A stretch of DNA of 9,794 nt. It comes from an uncultured Lachnospiraceae bacterium. Its GTDB lineage: Bacteria > Bacillota > Clostridia > Lachnospirales > Lachnospiraceae. This document shows, piece by piece, positions 1 to 6,419 of the stretch (position 1 is the first letter of the stretch; each line of letters opens with the position of its first letter). The position numbers and the translations under genes are program-made. Under the pieces are notes generated by a model. That model had not been told where the DNA came from. It saw only the letters and a program-made list of their open reading frames with translations, and searched no databases. The stretch covers positions 1 through 9,794 of the forward strand of contig CALGGH010000081.1 in the NCBI GenBank assembly GCA_937916415.1, read 5' to 3'.

Positions 1-999
1 CTGGCTTCGGATCAGTCCGAGGCCACGAGACTGGGACGGCTCCTGGACAGGATGGAATATTATTATGATACGTATGAATACGTTGATGATGATCCGAATG
101 AACCGCCGACCTTTAACACCGTGAGCATCTTGGATACCGACATCCTGGACACTGACGACATAGTGGCGGTCGAAAGATTTGCGTTCTGCAGCAATGCCTA
201 TGGAGTGGCAGCCTGCGTGGAAGGCGGAGACAAGGTAGTGAGGGGCGTGCTGGATTCGGTTGGAAGCACCCTGCCGGTCGGCAGCTCCCATGGCGTGACG
301 GGACACGGCACCTTTTGGGACCTGTACGGATCCTCCGGGGAACCGGAGACAATTACCTGGAATGAAGACGGCAGGCCGGATGCGGAATCGGCGGGATTCC
401 TCATAGAGTCCGGGGACGGATCGGGCGACCTGTATTACTATGATTCGTCGCAGGAATCAATTTCCGCGCTGGACATGTACAAGTCCGCGCTCAGGGCAAA
501 TAAGGTTGACATAATAACCATCGGCTACCTGAACAACCTCTATGACCTGCTTACCGATCCCGAAGGGCTTGAACTGGTCAGGGCAAACCTCAATGCGGTC
601 TACGTCACCGGCGGAAGCCTCAAGGGGCTGGGAGACTGCAACTTCGACACGTCGGCTGAACTGCTGAAAATGAGCATATACGTCACAGACACACTGCGTG
701 ACTTAGGCATATATACCGTGTATCTGACCGGTGACCTGGGCGGGGTCATGAACACTCCGCCGTTTGACGCAAAGTGTGCGCAGGCCTTCGCGACCGTGGC
801 CAGGGATTCCACGCCGTCATGGGACGTGTTTTCTGTCTGGACGTACGTTAACCGGGCAAACAACCCGCACGTGAGCATAGTGAGATCCGCGCTGTTCATT
901 AAGCCGGATTCTTCCAACGTTTTTGTGGATGGAGCGGACTGCAACGCATACAGGGTGGTTAAGCTTTCGCCTGACGAGGTCATCCGGCGCCTTTTGTGA
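1..999 (+). CDS. Nucleoside hydrolase-like protein, 5' end cut by the window
   Basis: The frame is open from base 1. An ATG at 52 exists but has no Shine-Dalgarno sequence at usable distance, so the gene probably starts upstream. Counting from that ATG (315 residues), the sequence fits the inosine/uridine-preferring nucleoside hydrolase fold. A first beta strand ends in the Asp-rich calcium/ribose motif (DTD at 28-30, DD at 35-36). A GYLNNL element (158-163) matches the family's GPLTNL. TGG (186-188) is followed by Asn197-Phe198, and SWD (256-258) sits where the C-terminal active-site region falls. Known members cleave the N-glycosidic bond of ribonucleosides in salvage. The Asp loop and the Asn region look shorter than in classical enzymes, so substrate or activity may differ. 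The segment before the domain is rich in Tyr, Asp, Glu and Pro and may be a linker from an unseen N-terminal signal or domain. Fold assignment is fairly sure; substrate is unknown. Confidence 0.65.
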   Translation: MASDQSEATRLGRLLDRMEYYYDTYEYVDDDPNEPPTFNTVSILDTDILDTDDIVAVERFAFCSNAYGVAACVEGGDKVVRGVLDSVGSTLPVGSSHGVTGHGTFWDLYGSSGEPETITWNEDGRPDAESAGFLIESGDGSGDLYYYDSSQESISALDMYKSALRANKVDIITIGYLNNLYDLLTDPEGLELVRANLNAVYVTGGSLKGLGDCNFDTSAELLKMSIYVTDTLRDLGIYTVYLTGDLGGVMNTPPFDAKCAQAFATVARDSTPSWDVFSVWTYVNRANNPHVSIVRSALFIKPDSSNVFVDGADCNAYRVVKLSPDEVIRRLL

Positions 1000-1105
1000 T
1001 TTGCTTTATCCTACACTTTGGGATATTATTTAATTTGGCGTGGAAATACATCCACAATATTCAATTAATCAGACAAAATATAGCTAGGATTAAGGAATCA
1101 GGGAA
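1000..1105 (+). promoter_or_regulatory. AT-rich gap upstream of hisS, probable promoter region
   Basis: This 106-nt gap is much more AT-rich than the flanking genes and separates the first gene from the compact hisS run. Visible elements are a TTGGCG hexamer at 1035-1040 that could act as a -35, with only a poor -10 (TATTCA, 1058-1063) at 17-nt spacing, and a TATAGC at 1079-1084. A small perfect inverted repeat (GTGGA at 1040-1044, TCCAC at 1051-1055) could be an operator or a weak hairpin. A weaker pair (TATCC at 1007-1011, GGATA at 1021-1025) precedes TTATTTAATTT and could be a poor terminator for the upstream gene. AAGGA at 1092-1096 is the likely hisS ribosome binding site. No T-box sequence is visible. 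The role is inferred from position; the exact promoter is not resolved. Confidence 0.35.
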
Positions 1106-2371
1106 ATGGCATCAAAACTCAACAAAAAGCCCGTGACCGGCATGAAGGACATACTTCCCGGGGAGATGGCGATAAGGGAGTACGTGTGCGGCGTCATCAA
1201 GTCCACCTACGCGGAATTCGGCTTTACGCAGATAGAGACGCCATGCGTGGAATCGCTGGAGAACCTCAACTGCAAGGCGGGCGGAGACAATGAAAAGCTG
1301 ATATTTAAGATCATGAAGCGAGGAGAGAAGCTTAAGCTTGATGAGGCCAGGGAAGAAAATGATCTGGCGGACGGTGGACTCAGATATGACCTGACGGTTC
1401 CGCTCGTCAGATACTATTCGGCACATTCGGCCGAGCTTCAGAGCCCCTTTAAGACGCTTCAGATCGGCAACGTATGGAGGGCGGACAGACCCCAGCGCGG
1501 CAGATACAGGCAGTTCATGCAGTGCGACATAGACATACTTGGCGATGCCACCAATCTGGCTGAAATAGAACTGATACTGGCCACTACCACGACCCTTGGA
1601 CGCATCGGATTCAAGGGCTTTGAGATACGCATCAACGACAGGCGGATCCTGCGTGCCATGGCTGCAAGCTGCGGCTTTGAGGAAGACAGGTACGACGAGA
1701 TATTCATCATACTTGACAAGATGGACAAGATCGGCACGGACGGAGTGAAGGCCGAGCTGAAGGAAGCCGGATTTGATGCCGGCGCGGTGGAGTCCTACGT
1801 CAGTCTTTTTGAGGACGTGCTTAAGGCCGATGATCCCGTTGAATACTGCCTGAACAGGCTGGAAAAAGAGATCGATCCGGAGGTCTCTTGCGGATTCAGG
1901 GAGATCATTGCTTCGGTTGAGGCCACCAAGGGAGATCACTTTAAGCTCGTATTTGATCCCACGCTTGTGCGCGGCATGAGCTATTATACCGGCACGATCT
2001 TTGAGATAGCCATGCCTGAGTTTGGAGGCAGCTGCGGAGGCGGCGGAAGATACGACAGGATGGTTGGCATGTTTACTGGGCAGGAAGTGCCCGCATGCGG
2101 CTTTTCCATCGGATTCGAGCGCATCGTGCTGCTGCTTATGGAGAACGGCTTCAAGGTTCCGGGAACGGAGGACAGGACCGCATACCTGCTTGAAAAGGGA
2201 CTGCCGTCTGACAGGCTGAATGAGGCCCTTAAGGCAGCTGAGGCGGAGAGGGCTGCGGGCCGTCAGGTCCTGGTCGTTCGCATGAACAAGAACCGCAAGT
2301 TCCAAAAGGAACAGCTGTCCGCGCAGGGATATAACGAGTTTAAGGAATTCTTCAAAGAGGCGCTCAAGTGA
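1106..2371 (+). CDS. hisS: Histidine--tRNA ligase (HisRS)
   Basis: A cytoplasmic class II synthetase that charges tRNA-His with histidine, 421 residues. The N-terminus has the GMKDILPGE element (12-20). Motif 2 lies around 119-143 (GNVWRADRPQRGR followed by FMQCDID). The HisA signature is at 288-299, with RGMSYY where most bacterial enzymes have RGLDYY. A glycine-rich GGSCGGGGRYD follows (307-317), and motif 3 is GFSIGFERI (332-340). The family's anticodon-binding domain normally runs about 90-100 residues after this. Here only about 65 residues remain (356-421), ending soon after the RKFQKEQL helix (397-404). The next gene starts 1 nt after the stop, so nothing is lost to a frameshift. I recall similar short forms in Lachnospiraceae, so this is probably a clade trait. 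The start follows AAGGA with a 9-nt spacer. It is the first gene of a tightly packed run. Confidence 0.96.
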   Translation: MASKLNKKPVTGMKDILPGEMAIREYVCGVIKSTYAEFGFTQIETPCVESLENLNCKAGGDNEKLIFKIMKRGEKLKLDEAREENDLADGGLRYDLTVPLVRYYSAHSAELQSPFKTLQIGNVWRADRPQRGRYRQFMQCDIDILGDATNLAEIELILATTTTLGRIGFKGFEIRINDRRILRAMAASCGFEEDRYDEIFIILDKMDKIGTDGVKAELKEAGFDAGAVESYVSLFEDVLKADDPVEYCLNRLEKEIDPEVSCGFREIIASVEATKGDHFKLVFDPTLVRGMSYYTGTIFEIAMPEFGGSCGGGGRYDRMVGMFTGQEVPACGFSIGFERIVLLLMENGFKVPGTEDRTAYLLEKGLPSDRLNEALKAAEAERAAGRQVLVVRMNKNRKFQKEQLSAQGYNEFKEFFKEALK

Positions 2372-2372
2372 C

Positions 2373-3287
2373 ATGAAGAGATCGGAAATCGGCGGATCCC
2401 TGATCCTGTTGCTGACTGCCGCCGTTTGGGGAGTGTCATTCGTGGCGCAGAGCGCCAGCATGGAATATATCGGTCCGTTTACGTTCAGCGCCATCAGATG
2501 CATGATGGGAGCGCTGGTTCTGGTACCCGTCATCATCGGCGTGCGCGCATACATGCTCAAAAGGCCTGATAAATATGCGGGTTCGCCGTTCATTCACATA
2601 TTTGACCGGGACACGGTGATGGGCGGACTATTAAGCGGACTGTTGCTTTTTATCGCATCCAACCTGCAGACCATAGCGCTCAAGACCGCTTCTGCGGGCA
2701 AGGCCGGATTCATCACGGCGATGTACATCATCATGGTTCCGATCTTCGGGCTCTTTCTGCACAAGAAGGTTGGCCTGAACGTATGGATCAGCGTGGCTTT
2801 GGCGGCAGTCGGACTGTATCTGCTGTGCATGAAGGACGCGCTTAAGTTTGCCGGGGACGACCTGCTTCTTTTGGCATGCGCGGTATTTTTTGCAATACAG
2901 ATACTCGTCGTGGACAAGTACGTGGAACATGCCAACGGCATAGCGATGGCGGCAATCGAGTTTGCGGTCTGCAGCCTGCTGTCCGCATTGGTAATGTTTG
3001 CGTTTGAGTCGCCGCAGTGGACGATGATAAGTGAATGCATGGGGGCGCTCCTGTATGCTGGACTTGGCAGCTGCGGCGTTGCATATACCCTGCAGATCAT
3101 CGGACAGCGCTACGTGGAACCTGCCACGGCAAGCCTGATCATGAGCCTGGAGAGCGTGATCAGCGCGATCAGCGGAGCCATTATGCTGCGCCAGATGATG
3201 ACAGGACGGGAGATAGCCGGCTGCGCGCTCATGTTTATAGCGATAATACTTGCACAGTGGAGTTTTAAAGAGGGACGAAATGGCTGA
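2373..3287 (+). CDS. DMT-superfamily permease with two EamA domains
   Basis: A polytopic inner-membrane protein of 304 residues, the usual size for the 10-TM drug/metabolite transporter superfamily. Two EamA repeats are visible. The first runs at about 8-152, with WGVSFVAQ at 19-26 and a GFITAMYIIMVPIFG helix at 112-126. The second runs at about 163-297, with PATASLIMSLESVISAI at 250-266 and a last helix near 279-297. About ten hydrophobic segments can be counted, with a hydrophilic loop around 61-80. Members export or import small metabolites such as amino acids, nucleobases or sugars, and nothing here reveals the substrate. It starts 1 nt after the hisS stop, with AAAGAGG (2354-2360) as a somewhat distant ribosome binding site, and its last 8 nt overlap the next gene. 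Both junctions suggest co-transcription and translational coupling. Confidence 0.9.
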   Translation: MKRSEIGGSLILLLTAAVWGVSFVAQSASMEYIGPFTFSAIRCMMGALVLVPVIIGVRAYMLKRPDKYAGSPFIHIFDRDTVMGGLLSGLLLFIASNLQTIALKTASAGKAGFITAMYIIMVPIFGLFLHKKVGLNVWISVALAAVGLYLLCMKDALKFAGDDLLLLACAVFFAIQILVVDKYVEHANGIAMAAIEFAVCSLLSALVMFAFESPQWTMISECMGALLYAGLGSCGVAYTLQIIGQRYVEPATASLIMSLESVISAISGAIMLRQMMTGREIAGCALMFIAIILAQWSFKEGRNG

Positions 3288-4218
3288 CAACAAACTGGAT
3301 GAACTGGCGAACAGATTTGCCACGAACAAGGACAACAACGACTTTAGGGAATTCATGGAATTGGTAGAGAATTCCAACGTGTTCGTGCCCGCGGAACTTC
3401 CCGAGAACGTCACGGACAGCATGAGGGAGGCAGCCAAAACCGGACAGGCAATGCCCATAGACAAGGATAACCAGCCGAGAATATGTCTGCTGGCCAAGAG
3501 CGACGGGGCCAAGGTTTTCCCGATCTTCACCTCACGTGAACAGATTCCTAAGGAAAAGATGCCGCCGGCCGTCATGAACATTCCCTTCAGCGCGGTCATC
3601 GGCATGCTCATGGCCAACCTTGATACGGAAAACGTCGTGTCGGAGATAGCCGTTAATCCCTTTACCAATGGATTCGTGCTCAATAAAAACCTGATAGAGC
3701 TGGTGGACAGGAGATACAAATCAGGCGCAAATAAGGGCGATGCCGAAGGAAATACCGTGCGTCTGACCGAACCTCAGTTCCATGCGCTGGTTCACGTAAA
3801 GATGACAAGGGAGCTCCTGCCGGCGAAGATATTTGAAAACTCTGAGGGCGTGCTTTCGGATCTCAGGCTGCAGAAGGAGAAATACGTGATTGACGCGTAC
3901 AGGGCCGCGTATCCCCAGGGCACCAAGGTTCCCTACAGGGAGGAGGACGTGGCCGTCATGTCATTGCAGATAGAGGATGACCTGGTGATCACCAGAATTG
4001 ACCTGCCGGAGAAATATACCCAGGAAGGAAGTCCCGTGCGCATATACGTCACCGAGGAACCTGGCAGGATCAATTACTTTTTGGTAGAAAAGGGCAGCAA
4101 GGAAACGCCGGCAATGATCGCGCGCGTCGACTCCGACGGCTCGCACGTCAAGCTGGAGGAGGCACCGGACAACGGAGCCGAGATAGAGGCGATAATGGGG
4201 CTTCTTAAGCCCTCATGA
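3280..4218 (+). CDS. SseB-family protein
   Basis: A soluble protein of 312 residues. The N-terminal part, about 22-145, resembles the SseB N-terminal domain: a VFVPAELPE strand (34-42), then CLLAKSDGAKVFPIFTSRE (69-87) and the typical VNPFTNGFVLN segment (125-135). The C-terminal part (about 165-310) resembles the SseB C-terminal domain and is mixed alpha/beta with no membrane segment or signal peptide. SseB was named for enhanced serine sensitivity in E. coli; its biochemical role is not established, so only the family is assigned. I chose the ATG at 3280 because AGAGGGA (3269-3275) precedes it at good spacing. A TTG at 3250 in the same frame would add ten residues inside the previous gene. 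The start overlaps the transporter end by 8 nt, which favours coupled translation. Confidence 0.8.
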   Translation: MADNKLDELANRFATNKDNNDFREFMELVENSNVFVPAELPENVTDSMREAAKTGQAMPIDKDNQPRICLLAKSDGAKVFPIFTSREQIPKEKMPPAVMNIPFSAVIGMLMANLDTENVVSEIAVNPFTNGFVLNKNLIELVDRRYKSGANKGDAEGNTVRLTEPQFHALVHVKMTRELLPAKIFENSEGVLSDLRLQKEKYVIDAYRAAYPQGTKVPYREEDVAVMSLQIEDDLVITRIDLPEKYTQEGSPVRIYVTEEPGRINYFLVEKGSKETPAMIARVDSDGSHVKLEEAPDNGAEIEAIMGLLKPS

Positions 4219-4221
4219 CCC

Positions 4222-4839
4222 ATGAGCGCAGATATGTCAGTAAGCAGGAACAGGATCAAATGCATATTATCCGTCGCCTTGACGTGCGTGACGCTTCTTT
4301 TGGGCTGCGGTGAAAAGGAAGTGACCGGGGAGACCGGTAAGTCGATTCTTTCCGATGGTTCCCTGGAGGCAACCATCGTCAGGGATTTTGACGAATCACT
4401 GTACAGCGTGTCAGAGCTGGAAGCGATGATGAATTCCGAGGTCAGCGAATACAACGCTTCCCATGGCGCGGGTTCCGTGAACGTGGTCAGCGTAGGATGT
4501 GAGAACAACAAGGTGACCGCGGTAATGAACTATGAGTCAGATGAGGCCTACAGTGAATTCAACGGCCGTTTCTTTACGCACGAAAGCTATGACGAGGCCG
4601 TTGCGGACGGAACGATCAAGGTTTCGATGCGTGACGCGGCGAACCTTGAACAGGTTGACGCCGCCGACATATCCGGCGGGGATAAAATGGACGTCATCGT
4701 TACGGATGAAGTCGGATACCTGACTTTTCCCGGAAAGGTCAGATACATTTCTGACGGCGTCCTGGTGATCACGGGCAAACAGGTCCTTGTATCAGATGAA
4801 ATGGACGGACTTGCATATATAGTTTATTCCAGAAAATAA
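4222..4839 (+). CDS. Uncharacterised lipoprotein
   Basis: A 205-residue protein with a type II (lipoprotein) signal. A basic n-region (Arg9, Arg11, Lys13) leads into a hydrophobic core at 15-27 and a lipobox LLGC at 26-29, so Cys29 should be lipidated and the mature ~177-residue protein anchored on the outer face of the membrane. The mature part is acidic with several predicted beta strands (such as VNVVSVG and KVTAVMNY) and no catalytic motif I recognise. Similar small lipoproteins of unknown function occur in Lachnospiraceae. It follows sseB after a 3-nt gap with no clear Shine-Dalgarno sequence, so its translation may depend on ribosomes ending sseB. An in-frame ATG at 4234 is an equally possible start and keeps the signal peptide. 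It lies 19 nt before glyQS. No function is assigned. Confidence 0.75.
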   Translation: MSADMSVSRNRIKCILSVALTCVTLLLGCGEKEVTGETGKSILSDGSLEATIVRDFDESLYSVSELEAMMNSEVSEYNASHGAGSVNVVSVGCENNKVTAVMNYESDEAYSEFNGRFFTHESYDEAVADGTIKVSMRDAANLEQVDAADISGGDKMDVIVTDEVGYLTFPGKVRYISDGVLVITGKQVLVSDEMDGLAYIVYSRK

Positions 4840-4858
4840 AAAGTTTAAGGAGATCGCT

Positions 4859-6256
4859 ATGGAAAAGACAATGGAAAAAATCGTGGCCCTTGCCAAGTCG
4901 AGGGGTTTCGTGTATCCCGGATCGGAGATATACGGAGGCTTGGCCAATACCTGGGATTATGGCAATCTGGGCGTTGAACTCAAGAACAACGTCAAGAAGG
5001 CATGGTGGCAGAAGTTCATACAGGAGAATCCCTACAACGTGGGCGTTGACTGTGCCATTCTGATGAATCCTCAGACATGGGTTGCCTCCGGACACCTGGG
5101 CAGCTTTTCCGATCCCCTGATGGACTGCAAGGACTGCCATGAGAGATTCAGGGCGGATCAGCTCATCGAAAACTTTGCGGCTGACAACGGGATCGAGCTT
5201 GAGAGCACGGTTGACGGCTGGTCGCATGAGGAAATGGAAAAGTTCATCGAGGAAAAGAACGTTCCCTGTCCGTCGTGCGGCAAGCACAACTTCACGGGAA
5301 TCAGGGAGTTCAACCTGATGTTCAAGACCTTCCAGGGCGTCACCGAGGATGCCAAGGACGTGGTTTACCTGCGTCCCGAGACCGCACAGGGCATATTCGT
5401 AAACTTCAAGAACGTACAGAGGACCTCCCGCAAAAAGGTTCCGTTTGGCATCGGCCAGATAGGCAAGTCCTTCAGAAACGAGATCACTCCCGGAAACTTT
5501 ACGTTCAGGACCAGGGAATTTGAGCAGATGGAGCTTGAGTTCTTCTGCAAGCCCGGAACCCAGACCGAGTGGTTCGAATACTGGAGAAAGTTCTGCTATG
5601 AGTGGCTTCTTTCACTCGGACTGAAAAAGGAAAACCTAAGGCTGCGTGATCATGATCCCGAGGAGCTTTCATTCTACAGCGATCATACGACGGACATAGA
5701 GTACGCGTTCCCCTTCACGGACTGGGGCGAGCTCTGGGGCATTGCTTCCAGAACGGATTATGACCTTACTCAGCATCAGAATACCTCCGGCGAGTCGATG
5801 GATTACTTTGATGATGAGACCAATGAAAAATACATACCCTACGTCGTTGAGCCTTCGCTCGGAGCAGACCGCGTGACGCTTGCGTTCCTCTGTGAGGCAT
5901 ATGACGAGGAGATGCTTGACGCCGAGAAGAACGACGTGCGTACCGTGCTTCATTTCCATCCCGCCATCGCTCCCGTCAAGATAGGCGTGCTGCCTCTTTC
6001 CAAAAAGCTGAACGAGGGAGCGGAGAAGATATATGCGCAGCTGTCCAAAAAATACAATTGCGAGTTTGACGACAGGGGCAACATCGGAAAGAGATACCGC
6101 AGGCAGGATGAGATCGGAACGCCATTCTGCGTGACGTACGATTTCGATTCCGATGAGGATCACAAGGTTACCGTGCGTTTCCGCGACTCCATGGAACAGG
6201 AGCGCGTGGCCATAGATGAGCTGGATGCGTTTTTTACGGATAAATTTGATTTTTAA
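4859..6256 (+). CDS. glyQS: Glycine--tRNA ligase, single-chain alpha2 type
   Basis: A cytoplasmic class II synthetase that charges tRNA-Gly, 465 residues, normal for the homodimeric (archaeal/eukaryote-like) enzyme found in many Gram-positives, not the alpha2-beta2 GlyQ/GlyS form. The N-terminal GGLANTWDYGNLGVELKNN (26-44) is characteristic. Two CxxC pairs (Cys90/Cys93 and Cys137/Cys140) look like a zinc-binding insertion. VVYLRPETAQGIF (168-180) is a family signature. Motif 2 is FRNEI (205-209) with FRTREFEQMELEFF (216-229), and motif 3 is GADRVTLAFL (335-344). The anticodon-binding domain follows at about 368-460 (APVKIGVLPL, then GNIGKRYRRQDEIGTPFCV at 407-425). A strong AAGGAG (4847-4852) lies 6 nt before the ATG. 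All key elements look intact. It is the last gene of the run that begins at hisS, and a long hairpin begins 6 nt after its stop. Confidence 0.96.
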   Translation: MEKTMEKIVALAKSRGFVYPGSEIYGGLANTWDYGNLGVELKNNVKKAWWQKFIQENPYNVGVDCAILMNPQTWVASGHLGSFSDPLMDCKDCHERFRADQLIENFAADNGIELESTVDGWSHEEMEKFIEEKNVPCPSCGKHNFTGIREFNLMFKTFQGVTEDAKDVVYLRPETAQGIFVNFKNVQRTSRKKVPFGIGQIGKSFRNEITPGNFTFRTREFEQMELEFFCKPGTQTEWFEYWRKFCYEWLLSLGLKKENLRLRDHDPEELSFYSDHTTDIEYAFPFTDWGELWGIASRTDYDLTQHQNTSGESMDYFDDETNEKYIPYVVEPSLGADRVTLAFLCEAYDEEMLDAEKNDVRTVLHFHPAIAPVKIGVLPLSKKLNEGAEKIYAQLSKKYNCEFDDRGNIGKRYRRQDEIGTPFCVTYDFDSDEDHKVTVRFRDSMEQERVAIDELDAFFTDKFDF

Positions 6257-6262
6257 GAGTGA

Positions 6263-6334
6263 GGATATAGCATGATGGTTTCCCGAACCGAGGACTAACG
6301 GGCCGCAGGGAGGGAAATCCATCATGTTTTATCC
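6263..6334 (+). promoter_or_regulatory. Long imperfect hairpin between glyQS and alaS
   Basis: Reading the bases directly, CATGATGG (6271-6278) pairs with CCATCATG (6319-6326), and TTTCCC (6279-6284) pairs with GGGAAA (6312-6317), leaving one bulged T at 6318: 14 base pairs. The stem can extend outward (6263-6270 against 6327-6334) with one T-T mismatch and one G-U pair, to about 21 pairs. The loop is 27 nt. It starts just after the glyQS stop, where an intrinsic terminator would sit. However, the following T-run is only four bases, is interrupted, and can itself pair with the left arm, and the loop is long for a terminator. It could instead be a regulatory leader of alaS or a processing site. 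I do not recognise it as a known riboswitch, and it lacks the T-box consensus. Confidence 0.5.
6272..6298 (+). CDS. Possible 8-residue leader peptide
   Basis: An ATG at 6272 is preceded by GAGGA (6261-6265) with a 6-nt spacer and reads MMVSRTED before TAA. Both the ribosome binding site and the start lie in the left arm of the glyQS-alaS hairpin, and the stop lies in its loop, so a translating ribosome would open the stem. There are no alanine codons, so it is not a classic amino-acid attenuator for alaS. So short a frame can easily arise by chance; the ribosome binding site is the only positive evidence. Confidence 0.2.
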   Translation: MMVSRTED

Positions 6335-6395
6335 CGCCATCATGGACTTTGTTTATCCGCAAGGCACCGTAACGGGAAAGAGAAAGATAATATAG
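6324..6395 (+). CDS. Possible 23-residue small ORF in the alaS leader
   Basis: An ATG at 6324 is preceded by GGAGG (6309-6313) at 10-nt spacing and opens a 23-codon frame ending in TAG at 6393-6395. It begins MFYPAIMDF and ends with a basic TGKRKII tail. The start codon and part of the ribosome binding site are inside the right arm of the hairpin, so folding would hide them. The product matches nothing I know. It may be a leader peptide, a remnant, or chance. Confidence 0.18.
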   Translation: MFYPAIMDFVYPQGTVTGKRKII

Positions 6396-6419
6396 AAAAA
6401 GTAGAGAAGAGATAAGATT

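Noticed and set aside
52..54. Complete gene starting at the ATG at 52
   Set aside because: The same frame is open back to base 1 and no Shine-Dalgarno sequence stands at proper distance before 52, so a partial gene is more likely.
2330..2380. Frameshift truncating the hisS C-terminus
   Set aside because: The sequence right after the stop is the start of a good transporter gene with its own N-terminal helix; no lost HisRS sequence is visible in other frames.
1112..2593. Long open frame on the minus strand (493 codons) opposite hisS
   Set aside because: It lies antisense to an unmistakable hisS and the start of the transporter gene, its translation shows no recognisable motif, and it arises from the codon bias of the + strand genes.
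3250..3279. TTG start adding ten residues to the SseB-like protein
   Set aside because: The ATG at 3280 has a good ribosome binding site, and the extra residues match nothing in the family.
2631..3719. Long minus-strand open frame (362 codons) opposite the transporter and sseB genes
   Set aside because: It spans two well-supported + strand genes, its composition is low-complexity Ser/Leu/His-rich, and no domain is visible.
6257..6419. T-box riboswitch controlling alaS
   Set aside because: The gap is short for a T-box, there is no AGGGTGGNACCGCG-like sequence, and no stem I specifier loop with a GCN codon could be found.
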